Shown in pieces: positions 47,201 to 54,446 of a stretch of 64,000 bases of DNA. The notes beneath the pieces were generated by a model. That model did no database searches. It had not been told where the DNA came from and saw only the letters and a program-made list of their open reading frames with translations. Every line of letters starts with the position of its first letter. Position 1 is the first letter of the stretch. The position numbers and the translations under genes were made by a program. Source of the stretch: Alcanivorax sp. 1008. Its GTDB lineage: Bacteria; Pseudomonadota; Gammaproteobacteria; Pseudomonadales; Alcanivoracaceae. The stretch covers positions 1-64,000 of the forward strand of contig NZ_JAFMPS010000008.1 of the NCBI RefSeq assembly GCF_020667895.1, written 5' to 3'.

Positions 47201-47251
47201 CCAAGTGTTGATCGGGCGATCTATGGAGGCGCGCGCAATATCCACCGACAT
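44204..47251 (-). CDS. RND efflux transporter permease
   Basis: This is a 1015-residue inner-membrane proton/drug antiporter. A first TM (INTWLIILACLLGGWWGI) precedes the porter domain. A TM block holds VVIVISVLCLTMGWRVGMV and the charged relay segment GALIIAMGMLVDNAIVIAEG. A second porter half and C-terminal TMs follow (GFLIMLVISILLFSKV, MSICGVTAGLLITGQPFTFMALLGFLSLSGMLMKNAIVLVDEIE). The ATG at 47251 follows GAGGAG directly after the adaptor stop; the frame upstream is read-through. It belongs to the MMPL-unlike, AcrB-like hydrophobe class. The substrate is unknown. No outer-membrane channel gene is linked. Confidence 0.94.
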   Translation of the reverse strand: MSVDIARASIDRPINTWLIILACLLGGWWGINGIGRLEDPAFAIKMALVITPYPGASAAEVEAEITEPLESAIQQLPQLKRLTSRSRPGESIIKVEIKNTYDGHALPQVWDELRRKVSDAQRSLPPAAMQSMVQDDYGDVFGIFYAVTAPEFSDAEIRELSRFLRRELLTVPNVSKVTTSGEPEEVIYVEISEERLVSLGLPLEVVLNSLQTENRVQDGGAITVDGRRLRISARPGFDSVASIESLRIGRPGTTEQISLVDVATVQRGTTDTPDNLIMHNGLPAFTLAVAGLQEANIVEVGNAVSAHLEKLKHNVPIGVTIEPIYEQHVVVDRAINSFLVSLAQSVVIVISVLCLTMGWRVGMVVGATLLLTVLGTVFFMRIFGIEMERISLGALIIAMGMLVDNAIVIAEGMLIGIQRGQLARDSASDASARTQIPLLGATVIGIMAFSGIGLSSDVTGEFLFSLFAVITISLLLSWLLAITVTPLMGHYLFDGHQYNEGEDPYAHSIYVKYRNVLVEILRNRGRTLMVLVLITVLSVVGFGFLRHAFFPPSNTPMFYLNVMLRQGSDIQLTAERLRDMENYLQKYEQIEAVTGFVGQGGSRFMLTYEPELPNPAYGQLIIRVSKRDLIDDLIADLRSELPKHFPDVEIYPQRLMFGPGGGAKVEARFKGSDPALLRSLGEQARQVFAQSGVVHDVRTDWRQQEMVIVPHYDEERGRIAGVGRSDVATASLFASTGVRAGVYRESDSQIPIIVRPPEQERSSVSRLADRLMWSSAEQAYVPVSQVVSGFGVETEESLIHRRDRLRALKVQADPVGDLTADQALRALRKDVEAISLPDGYVLEWGGEYEGAREAQQALATQVPLGFLIMLVISILLFSKVRQTMVIWLVVPMSICGVTAGLLITGQPFTFMALLGFLSLSGMLMKNAIVLVDEIEAQERDGKPQPEALIDASVSRLRPVFLAALTTILGMIPLISDAFFASMAITIMAGLAFATVLTMAAVPVLYALLFRIRVAR

Positions 47252-47255
47252 CTCC

Positions 47256-48374
47256 TCAGAAGCCTTCAAACGGCAGAACACGCATGCCGTCATGAAGAAG
47301 ATGCAAGCCAGCGCTGACAATCTCTTCATTGCCTGCCAGGCCGCCCACCAAAGCCTGACCTTCTTCATTCAAGCCAAGCATCTTCACTGGGCGTGGTGTG
47401 ACGCTGCCACTTTCTGGCTGATACACCCAAACGCGGAAATCGCCCTGCTCGTCGCTATCTATTGCAGAAGGAGGAACAGCGAAAAAGGCAACCTCATCAG
47501 GAATGGCCGCGCGCAAACGCACAGTGACCGTCATCCCTGGCAGCACATTAAACTCTTCATCCCGTGGCATACCGAAAGTTACACGGTAGGTTTGCGCCAC
47601 GGCGTCCGGCTCGGTTTCATGTTCACGGTAGGTCAGCGCTACAGGCTTATCCGGCCTGCTTTGGAACACGGCCTCTGCACTGATTGAGTCAGTCTGATCC
47701 AGACCACCCATCAGATTTTCCGGGACACTTATATGAACCCGAAACTCTTCCACGTTTTGCACCCGAACAATCTCCATGTTCGGCCTTACATTGGTAAAGG
47801 GGTCAACCAGACGACGTGTTACCAACGCATCAAATGGCGCAGTAATACGAGTATAGGCAAGATTGCGGCGGGCGGTATCTAATGCCACCCTGCGCAGGTT
47901 GTGCGCTGTCTGCGCTTGATCAAGGCTGGCCTGAGAGACACTGCCGCGCTCGAACAATGACCGTGCTCGCTCCAGATCCCTGTTGGCCTGATCCAGTTGC
48001 AACTCGGCTTCGCGAACCGCCAATTGATAATCCGCCGGATCAAGCGCCGCAATCAGGGAACCCGCTCGCTGTATGGTGCCTTGCTGAACCGGCAGCTCGG
48101 TAATGCGGCCTCCCACCTGAAAGGAAAGATCAACCGTACTTACCGCATCTACCCTGCCAACAAAATGACGCACTGCCAGCAGGTTGCTTTCTCCAACCTG
48201 ATACAACTTTACCGGGCGCAGTGATTCAACCGGCTGTTCATCGCTATGACTACCACAACGAGCCAATAGAACGATTAGCAGGGCCAATAGCACCCAACCC
48301 GCAATCTGCACCAGCCGGGGCAAGCGATCGTGATGCTGCCGCATGGAAGTAAGAAAACTCTGGGTCTTGTTCAT
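47256..48374 (-). CDS. RND efflux periplasmic adaptor (membrane fusion protein)
   Basis: This is a 372-residue adaptor. It has an N-terminal membrane anchor (IAGWVLLALLIVLLARC), a lipoyl half (VDLSFQVGGRITELPVQQGTI), a helical hairpin (REAELQLDQANRDLERARSLFERGSVSQ), a second lipoyl half (AYTRITAPFDALVTRRLVD) and a beta-barrel. The Cys after the anchor is in LARC, not a standard lipobox. It starts inside the tetR stop (ATGA overlap) and ends 4 nt before the permease start. Confidence 0.93.
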   Translation of the reverse strand: MNKTQSFLTSMRQHHDRLPRLVQIAGWVLLALLIVLLARCGSHSDEQPVESLRPVKLYQVGESNLLAVRHFVGRVDAVSTVDLSFQVGGRITELPVQQGTIQRAGSLIAALDPADYQLAVREAELQLDQANRDLERARSLFERGSVSQASLDQAQTAHNLRRVALDTARRNLAYTRITAPFDALVTRRLVDPFTNVRPNMEIVRVQNVEEFRVHISVPENLMGGLDQTDSISAEAVFQSRPDKPVALTYREHETEPDAVAQTYRVTFGMPRDEEFNVLPGMTVTVRLRAAIPDEVAFFAVPPSAIDSDEQGDFRVWVYQPESGSVTPRPVKMLGLNEEGQALVGGLAGNEEIVSAGLHLLHDGMRVLPFEGF

Positions 48375-48916
48375 TTCAGCATGCCCTCGGCAAGCAATTG
48401 CAGTTGTTGATGCATGGCATCGCGCTGCTCTGGCAAGTACGGCTCAACGCCAAGCAACTGTTGAAATAACAGGCCATCCGCCGCCGCCCACAACAACCAG
48501 AAGGCTGGATGGTCGCCGGACTCCGCGATGATCTGCTCGCGCATATGAGCAATGTGCTGACGTAACGGATCCAGCAAGGTGGGCTGCTCGGCCGCAGCGG
48601 CAAGAATCGCCATGGCCACATGGGGGTCAAGCACATCGTCGCGATTGCGGGTCGCCAGCATTGCTCGCAAGGTCGCATGCGGCTTGCCAACCAGACTGCT
48701 GGCATGCTCCTCGCGGACCACACTACTACGCTCGATAAGCCGCTCCAGCATGGCCTTAATAAGCGCTTCCTTACCGGCAAAGTGATACAAAAGGCCGCCT
48801 TTGCTCAGGCCACTCTCTTTGGCTACCTCGTCTAGCGTGATTCGCCCGGCACCTCGCTCGGCAGCAATGCGCTGAGCTGCATCAAGAATGGTGTCCCGGG
48901 TTGATGGCTGCCCCAT
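48371..48916 (-). CDS. TetR-family repressor of the efflux operon
   Basis: This is a 181-residue regulator with helix-turn-helix ITLDEVAKESGLSKGGLLYHF. ATG 48916 has AGGAG 6 nt upstream and is clearly preferred over the longer frame. It is the first gene of tetR-adaptor-permease, so the repressor and pump are made together. A perfect 9-bp inverted repeat sits in its promoter, and autoregulation follows naturally. Confidence 0.93.
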   Translation of the reverse strand: MGQPSTRDTILDAAQRIAAERGAGRITLDEVAKESGLSKGGLLYHFAGKEALIKAMLERLIERSSVVREEHASSLVGKPHATLRAMLATRNRDDVLDPHVAMAILAAAAEQPTLLDPLRQHIAHMREQIIAESGDHPAFWLLWAAADGLLFQQLLGVEPYLPEQRDAMHQQLQLLAEGMLK

Positions 48917-48947
48917 GGCGGGCTCCTGAGTATATTTTCGTAGGCGG

Positions 48948-48976
48948 ATACTATACCAACTGGACGGTATAGTAAA
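48948..48976 (-). promoter_or_regulatory. Promoter of the tetR-efflux operon
   Basis: On the minus strand, TTTACT (48976-48971) and TAGTAT (48953-48948) are 17 bp apart, with 4 of 6 matches each. The operator lies wholly within this element. Confidence 0.6.
48949..48974. promoter_or_regulatory. TetR operator of the efflux operon
   Basis: TACTATACC (48949-48957) and GGTATAGTA (48966-48974) form a perfect 9-bp inverted repeat with an 8-bp spacer (AACTGGAC). It covers the spacer and parts of both hexamers of the promoter, as expected for steric repression. Confidence 0.8.
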
Positions 48977-48999
48977 AACAGGCAGGACGGGCCAATGTT

Positions 49000-49013
49000 G
49001 ATTGTATACAATC
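49000..49013. promoter_or_regulatory. GntR/FCD-like palindromic operator
   Basis: GATTGTATACAATC is a perfect 14-bp palindrome whose ATTGTATACAAT core matches sites reported for VanR-type GntR regulators. It lies 27 nt upstream of the CoA-transferase start. The regulator is not in the window. Confidence 0.55.
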
Positions 49014-49040
49014 CGCTTTCCTTGCCTGCTGGAGACCCTG

Positions 49041-50255
49041 ATGACTGACGCCCCCACCCCCCGCCTGCCACTTGCCGGCATTCGCGTGATAGAACTCGGT
49101 CAGCTACTGGCAGGCCCCTTTACCGGCACTCTGCTGGCCTACTTCGGTGCTGAAGTAATCAAAGTGGAGCCTCCTGGCGGCGACCCGATCCGCGGCTGGC
49201 GCAAGCTGGATGAAAACGGCACGTCCTTCTGGTGGCGCAGCCTCGGCCGCAATAAAAAGTGCGTCACCATCGACCTGAAGCAGCCCGCCGGTATTGAACT
49301 TGTGCGCAAGCTGATCGGTAGCGCTGATGTGGTCATTGAAAACTTCAAACCCGGCACCATGGAAAACTGGCAGTTGGGACCGGATGATTTTTCCAGCAGC
49401 CACCCGAAGCTGGTGTATGCGCGTATTTCCGGCTACGGCCAGACCGGCCCCTATTCGCCCAAGCCTGGTTATGCCTCTGTCTGCGAAGGCATTGGTGGAT
49501 TCCGCTACGTCAACGGTTTCCCCGGTGGCCGGCCGGTGCGGCCGAATCTATCCATGGGAGACACCGTTGCAGGCATCCATGCCGCTCTGGGCATCGTGCT
49601 GGCGCTGTTCGAACGGGAACGTGGTGGCGATGGTCAGGTTATCGATGTGGCCCTGTTCGAGTCCGTATTCAATCTTCTGGAGGGTGTTATTCCGGAATAC
49701 GATGGCGCTGGTGTGATCCGCGAGCCCTCTGGCTCCACCGTCACCGGCATCGTACCGACCAACACTTATCTATGCGGCGATGGCAAGTACGTCATCATTG
49801 GGGGAAATGGCGACTCGATTTTCCAACGGCTGATGAAGGCCGCCGGCCGCCCGGATATGTCCAGCGACCCGCGCCTCGCCAGCAATGCCGGTCGGGTGGA
49901 GCACGAGGAGGAAATCGATCAGGCCCTATCAGACTGGTGCGCCAACCGTTCCTCAGCCGAGGTATTGGCCACGCTGGAGCAGGCCAATGTCCCTGCAGGG
50001 CCGATCTATAGCGCCGCTGACATGCTGGCCGACCCACACTTTCAGGCCCGTAACCTGTTCGAGCAGGTAGAAATCAATGGCAAGCCCCTGAAGATCCCTG
50101 CCATTCTACCCAAACTGGCAGGCACTCCGGGCCGCACAGCCTGGCCAGGACCGGAAGTGGGCGCTCACAATAGGGAAGTTCTGCTAGAGGGACTTGGACT
50201 TTCCCCAGAGGATTATGCTGCTCTGACCCGCAGCGGCGTTATCAGTGCTGGTTGA
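49041..50255 (+). CDS. Class III (CaiB/BaiF) CoA-transferase
   Basis: This is a 404-residue family III CoA-transferase. The catalytic Asp is in LSMGDTVAGIHAALG. Other signatures are VIELGQLLAGPFTGTLLAYFGAEVIKVEPP at the N-terminus, VVIENFKPGTME, RISGYGQTGPYSPKPGYA and VPAGPIYSAADMLADPHF. It moves CoA between carboxylic acids, but donor and acceptor cannot be told. GGAG lies 6 nt before ATG 49041. A palindrome just upstream suggests control by a GntR-type sensor of its substrate. Confidence 0.92.
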   Translation: MTDAPTPRLPLAGIRVIELGQLLAGPFTGTLLAYFGAEVIKVEPPGGDPIRGWRKLDENGTSFWWRSLGRNKKCVTIDLKQPAGIELVRKLIGSADVVIENFKPGTMENWQLGPDDFSSSHPKLVYARISGYGQTGPYSPKPGYASVCEGIGGFRYVNGFPGGRPVRPNLSMGDTVAGIHAALGIVLALFERERGGDGQVIDVALFESVFNLLEGVIPEYDGAGVIREPSGSTVTGIVPTNTYLCGDGKYVIIGGNGDSIFQRLMKAAGRPDMSSDPRLASNAGRVEHEEEIDQALSDWCANRSSAEVLATLEQANVPAGPIYSAADMLADPHFQARNLFEQVEINGKPLKIPAILPKLAGTPGRTAWPGPEVGAHNREVLLEGLGLSPEDYAALTRSGVISAG

Positions 50256-50314
50256 CCAGTCAGCACCGGGCTAGAGCGGGTTATCACGCAGCCCTTCACA
50301 TTTGGTTTCAACTT

Positions 50315-50336
50315 GTCTGCGGCAGACTGTGGTCTG
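50315..50336. promoter_or_regulatory. Nested inverted repeats upstream of fabY
   Basis: GTCTGC (50315-50320) and GCAGAC (50322-50327) form a perfect inverted repeat around one base. The GCAGAC arm can also pair with GTCTG at 50332-50336. This may be an operator or a mRNA hairpin in the 147-bp gap before fabY. No known regulator motif is recognised. Confidence 0.3.
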
Positions 50337-50392
50337 GTGGGTGTGCTTTGCCGGCCGCCCCGCTACCATTCGTGACCTCGTGGTCACATATG

Positions 50393-50396
50393 GAGC
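50393..50396 (+). promoter_or_regulatory. Ribosome binding site deciding the fabY TTG start
   Basis: GGAG lies 6 nt before TTG 50403 and no ATG is close in frame. The conserved N-terminus (LPVITALGGISPAGRSA) begins right after the TTG. Confidence 0.7.
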
Positions 50397-50402
50397 CCAC
50401 CC

Positions 50403-52220
50403 TTGTCTGTACTGCCCGTTATCACCGCACTCGGCGGCATCAGCCCTGCCGGACGTAGCGCCTGCCACCACGGCTTCCAGCGACTGATCTTCGATGTCCT
50501 GAGCGACACTCAACGGCAGCAGACCCTTAGCTCTCTAAGCTCCCTGTGCGGCCACCAGAACGAGCAACAACTGCTTGATGGCACGCTGGTCAGACGGCTG
50601 GATAACAACCTGTTCGATAGCAGCCGTGTGCCGGTCAATGTGGCCGCCAGCAACAGCGCTCCGATGACCGTTACCGTCCGCAATATGGATCTACCGACAC
50701 CACTGCCGCCGCACTGGCAGGTCAAACCAGTGGATCGCAGCCGCAGTGAATTGACCATTCCCGCCGGCGACCTGCTATTACCCGCCGGCGAGCAGGCCCG
50801 GGTGCAGGCAGCGGGTCAACTACCGCAGGGCTTCGATCCGTCCACCAGATATGCATCAAGGCACCACCCACGAGCCTTGCAGATGACCATTTTTGGCGCC
50901 TCAGAATGCGTCGGCATGGCCGGTATTCCATGGCAGACCATCGCAGCCAGCGTACCCCCGGAGCAAATTGCTGTTTACGCCTCCGGCGCCATGAGCCAGC
51001 TGGATGACAATGGACTGGGAGGGATGCTCAAGTACCCTCACCAAGGCAAGCGCATTACCTCCAAACAATGTCCGCTGGGCCTCGGAGAAATGCCAGCAGA
51101 TTTTATCAACGCCTACGTGCTGGGCAGCGTCGGTCGCACCGGCGGCATGCTTGGTGCCTGCGCCAGCTTCTTGTACAACCTGTCCCTTGGCGTTCATGAC
51201 ATCCGCTCCGGCCGCGCCAGAGTAGCCCTGGTGGGCGCCGCCGAGGCGCCTCTGGTGGCGGAAATTTTTGAGGGCTACCGGGCCATGGGAGCGCTGGCGG
51301 AAGACGAGGATTTGCTCAAACTGGACCCCCAGCGAAGTACTCCGGACTGGCGCCGCGCGGTACGCCCGTTTGGCCACAACTGCGGTTTCACCCTGGCCGA
51401 GTCTGCACAATTTTTCCTGCTTATGGATGATGCTCTGGCGCTTGAGTTGGGAGCCGATATTCTCGCCGCCGTACCAGATGTATTTGTCCATGCGGACGGG
51501 GTAAAGAAATCCATTTCCGCACCCGGTATTGGTAACTACCTGACCCTCGGCCGAGCCACCGCCCTGGCCCGCCAATTAATCGGCGAGCAGACTCTGCAGA
51601 GACACAGTTTTGTTTCCGCCCATGGCACCAGCACACCACAGAACCGAGTCACAGAGTCCGATGTACTGGATCGAATTGGCGGCGCCTTTGGTATCGACCA
51701 ATGGCCGGTTCATGCGGTCAAGGCCTATCTTGGTCATTCACTGGCCAGTGCCTCCGGTGATCAGTTGATGTCCGCTCTGGGAACATTTCATAGCGGCTGG
51801 CTACCCGGCATTACCAGCACCACCAGCATCGCCGAAGACGTGCATCGCAAACATCTGGACTTCGTCCTGCAGCACCGTCAACTGGAGCAGCCCGCAGCGG
51901 CATTTCTCAACTCGAAGGGGTTTGGTGGCAACAATGCCACCGCGTTGGTGCTATCCGCGCAGCACAGTCTTGAGCTGTTACAACGCAAACACGGCACTGC
52001 AGCAATCGATCAGTGGCAGGGCAAACGGGAAGCCACTACGGCGGCGGTGGCAGACTACGAGCAATCCGTACTAAGTGGCGAAGCCAAACCGATCTATCAG
52101 TTCGGTACCGGGGTACTTGATGGTAGTGATCTGCAGATTCACTCAGACCGCATTAATCTGCCAGGACAGGCAATGGCAGTGGAATTCAGGGACGACCCTG
52201 ACTTCAAGGACTTTCTCTGA
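50403..52220 (+). CDS. fabY: Beta-ketoacyl-ACP synthase FabY
   Basis: This is a 605-residue ketosynthase of the FabY class, which in Pseudomonas aeruginosa starts fatty acid synthesis from acetyl-CoA in place of FabH. The Cys-His-His triad is intact: Cys253 (GACASFLYNL), His407 (AHGTSTPQNR) and His445 (YLGHSLASASG). NSKGFGGNNA is the C-terminal ketosynthase glycine loop. The length exceeds FabB/FabF by about 190 residues, including a long N-terminal region of about 150 residues, as in FabY. It is probably monocistronic, ending at a bidirectional terminator. Confidence 0.9.
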   Translation: MSVLPVITALGGISPAGRSACHHGFQRLIFDVLSDTQRQQTLSSLSSLCGHQNEQQLLDGTLVRRLDNNLFDSSRVPVNVAASNSAPMTVTVRNMDLPTPLPPHWQVKPVDRSRSELTIPAGDLLLPAGEQARVQAAGQLPQGFDPSTRYASRHHPRALQMTIFGASECVGMAGIPWQTIAASVPPEQIAVYASGAMSQLDDNGLGGMLKYPHQGKRITSKQCPLGLGEMPADFINAYVLGSVGRTGGMLGACASFLYNLSLGVHDIRSGRARVALVGAAEAPLVAEIFEGYRAMGALAEDEDLLKLDPQRSTPDWRRAVRPFGHNCGFTLAESAQFFLLMDDALALELGADILAAVPDVFVHADGVKKSISAPGIGNYLTLGRATALARQLIGEQTLQRHSFVSAHGTSTPQNRVTESDVLDRIGGAFGIDQWPVHAVKAYLGHSLASASGDQLMSALGTFHSGWLPGITSTTSIAEDVHRKHLDFVLQHRQLEQPAAAFLNSKGFGGNNATALVLSAQHSLELLQRKHGTAAIDQWQGKREATTAAVADYEQSVLSGEAKPIYQFGTGVLDGSDLQIHSDRINLPGQAMAVEFRDDPDFKDFL

Positions 52221-52240
52221 GAGACGCTTTTTCAGATAAC

Positions 52241-52270
52241 AAAAACGGCCACCTTAAGGTGGCCGTTTTT
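52241..52270. terminator. Bidirectional terminator between fabY and rplS
   Basis: A perfect 30-bp palindrome consists of AAAAACGGCCACCTT and its complement. The G+C stem is flanked by A5 and T5, so it works in both orientations, serving the fabY (+) and rpsP-rimM-trmD-rplS (-) transcripts. Confidence 0.95.
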
Positions 52271-52289
52271 ATTTACGCAGCTGCCGTGA

Positions 52290-52655
52290 TCAGTTGGCAG
52301 TGCGTACTTTTTCCTTGATGCGAGCCGACTTACCTGCGCGGTCACGCAGGAAATACAGCTTGGCACGACGCACATCACCGCGACGGTCAACCTTGATGCT
52401 GTCAACGATAGGGCTGTGGGTCTGGAATACACGCTCAACACCAACACCATGGGAGATTTTGCGCACGGTGAAGGAGGAGTTGAGACCACGGTTTTTCAGC
52501 GCGATGACAACGCCCTGAAACGCCTGCAGACGCTCGCGGGTGCCTTCTTTCACTTTCACCTGAACGGTGATGGTGTCACCCGGAGCAAACGCCGGCACGT
52601 CGCTCTTCAGCTGTGCCTGTTCAACTTCCTGAACCAGAGGTTTCTTGCCGCTCAT
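52290..52655 (-). CDS. rplS: 50S ribosomal protein L19
   Basis: This is a 121-residue ribosomal protein located at the 30S-50S interface. Family features are [32 protein letters not shown] and [26 protein letters not shown] lies 9 nt before the ATG. It is the last gene of the rpsP-rimM-trmD-rplS operon. Confidence 0.98.
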   Translation of the reverse strand: MSGKKPLVQEVEQAQLKSDVPAFAPGDTITVQVKVKEGTRERLQAFQGVVIALKNRGLNSSFTVRKISHGVGVERVFQTHSPIVDSIKVDRRGDVRRAKLYFLRDRAGKSARIKEKVRTAN

Positions 52656-52693
52656 GACTGTTTGCTCCTGTTACTCAATTCGCTGTCTTGTTG

Positions 52694-53485
52694 CTATTCA
52701 AACTCGCGGTGCTTCATTTCCTGAAGATATTCCGCCAGCAGTTTCTCTTCTTCCCGGCTTAATCCCTGTTCGCGTCGCCGCGCGTCAAACAAATCAGGCC
52801 GTAATGTTGCCGTTCGCCCCAGTGACTGTTTAAGTCGCCAGCGCCGTATTTCTTCGTGATGCCCGCTCATCAGCACTGCCGGCACCGCTTGCTCCTCAAA
52901 CACCTCTGGTCGGGTGTAATGGGGACAATCAAGCAGGTTGCGGTTATCACCGCTGAAAGAATCCTGCTCGGCGGAGGCTTCGTCTCCCAGCACACCGGGA
53001 ATACAGCGGGCCACCGCGTCGATCAACGTCATGGCGGGTAACTCTCCGCCGCTCAATACAAAGTCACCGATGGATATCTGCTCATCAATGACGGTATCGA
53101 TCAGTCGCTCATCGATTCCCTCGTAACGCCCCGCCACCAGAATCAGCTGCGGCTGCGCTGCGAGTTGTTGCACTTTCACCTGATCCAGCTTTTTGCCGGT
53201 AGGCGACAGATAAATCACTTTTGCCTCGGGTAACTGCTCGCGAGCGTGGCCAATCGCCTTTGCCAGCGGCTCTACCTTCATCAGCATCCCCGGGCCGCCG
53301 CCAAACGGGCGGTCATCCACGGTACGGTGCTTGTCGCTGGTGAAGTCCCTTGGATTCACCGCTTCCACCGCCAGCACGTTACTTTCCACTGCTCGCCGGG
53401 TAATTCCGTATCCGGTGATTGCCTCAAGCATTCCCGGAAACAGGGTCACCACTGCGACCTGCAGGGTCTTCTTCTGCAGGGTCAC
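52694..53485 (-). CDS. trmD: tRNA (guanine37-N1)-methyltransferase
   Basis: This is a 263-residue SPOUT (knotted) methyltransferase making m1G37. The knot and SAM pocket are in [24 protein letters not shown] and [22 protein letters not shown]. The start is GTG 53485, with GGAG in the rimM 3' end 9 nt upstream. It follows rimM by 1 nt. Confidence 0.97.
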   Translation of the reverse strand: MTLQKKTLQVAVVTLFPGMLEAITGYGITRRAVESNVLAVEAVNPRDFTSDKHRTVDDRPFGGGPGMLMKVEPLAKAIGHAREQLPEAKVIYLSPTGKKLDQVKVQQLAAQPQLILVAGRYEGIDERLIDTVIDEQISIGDFVLSGGELPAMTLIDAVARCIPGVLGDEASAEQDSFSGDNRNLLDCPHYTRPEVFEEQAVPAVLMSGHHEEIRRWRLKQSLGRTATLRPDLFDARRREQGLSREEEKLLAEYLQEMKHREFE

Positions 53486-53486
53486 T

Positions 53487-54017
53487 TTAAAACTCCGTGT
53501 CCCAATCCACCGTAATCACACCGGCGGCGGTATCCACGTTCAGCACCACGTCGTCAGGCAGCCAGGGAATAAGCCGCTCGCGTGTGTCGATGCTGCTACC
53601 GTCGCCACGTACCACCAATACATCGTTGGCGCCGGTTTCCATCATGCTGGTCAACTTGCCCAAATCGCGGCCGTCCTTATGACAAACCCGCAACCCGATC
53701 AGGTCACGCCAGTAAAACTCGTCGTCTTCCAATACTGGCAATGCGCTCGCCGGTACCAGAACTTCCCTGCCGCAGAACAATGCTTCTGCACGGGTGCGAT
53801 CAGATTCACCTTCCAGCTGCACCACCAGGCCCTTGCCTTGCATGCGGCTGCCGGTCACCTTGACCGTTCTGTCTCCATCAGGCCCACGAAGTGTCCATGG
53901 CTGATAGTGAAGAATGTTATCCAGCGGGTCGGTAAAGGAATTCAGCTTTACCCATCCCTTTATGCCGTGGGCCGCACCAATGCGGCCCACAAGCAAGAGT
54001 TCCGTCGCAGTGGCCAT
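53487..54017 (-). CDS. rimM: 16S rRNA processing protein RimM
   Basis: This is a 176-residue 30S maturation factor that binds S19. The N-terminal RimM domain ([24 protein letters not shown]) is followed by a PRC-barrel ([11 protein letters not shown] ... [25 protein letters not shown]). The start overlaps the rpsP stop (TGATG). Confidence 0.97.
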   Translation of the reverse strand: MATATELLLVGRIGAAHGIKGWVKLNSFTDPLDNILHYQPWTLRGPDGDRTVKVTGSRMQGKGLVVQLEGESDRTRAEALFCGREVLVPASALPVLEDDEFYWRDLIGLRVCHKDGRDLGKLTSMMETGANDVLVVRGDGSSIDTRERLIPWLPDDVVLNVDTAAGVITVDWDTEF

Positions 54018-54268
54018 CAGGCGCTCTGCTTGCGGGACTCCTTGACCAGACCGCTAACGCGATCAGACAGTTGGGCACCCTGAGCAACCCAGTGATCAAC
54101 GCGCTCAGCATTGATCTGCAGACGCACTTCACCGCCACGGGCGATCGGGTTAAAGAAGCCAACACGCTCAATAAAGCGGCCGTCACGGGCATTGCGGCTG
54201 TCGGTTACGACCAGACTATAGAATGGACGCTTCTTGGAACCACCGCGGGAGAGACGAATAACTACCAT
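54017..54268 (-). CDS. rpsP: 30S ribosomal protein S16
   Basis: This is an 83-residue ribosomal protein beginning [21 protein letters not shown] with the conserved [12 protein letters not shown]. It is the first gene of the operon. The upstream 178-bp gap also separates it from ffh on the same strand. Confidence 0.98.
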   Translation of the reverse strand: MVVIRLSRGGSKKRPFYSLVVTDSRNARDGRFIERVGFFNPIARGGEVRLQINAERVDHWVAQGAQLSDRVSGLVKESRKQSA

Positions 54269-54376
54269 TATTTCAGCACCTTAGTTCAATCCGGTTTCCC
54301 GGCCCACGACCTGTGAGCCATCGTATCCGCCTGAATATCTGCCCGTTTTCACACAGGCAGACTGCGAAGGGCGCAG

Positions 54377-54405
54377 ATTCTAGCCAGTTCGGCAGCAGAG
54401 TGAAA
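54377..54405 (-). promoter_or_regulatory. Candidate promoter of the rpsP operon
   Basis: On the minus strand a good -10 TAGAAT (54382-54377, 5 of 6) is preceded by 17 bp and a poor -35 (TTTCAC). It is about 110 nt before rpsP. Confidence 0.35.
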
Positions 54406-54446
54406 GGGGTTCAGGGACTTATTTCCACCCTGTCGCTTTCGCCCAC

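Noticed and set aside
44204-47368. Longer RND frame starting at 47368.
   Set aside because: The extra 39 codons overlap the adaptor gene; the usual RND N-terminus begins at 47251.
53331-54083. A 250-codon open frame opposite trmD and rimM.
   Set aside because: It spans two well-identified genes on the other strand and shows only shadow composition.
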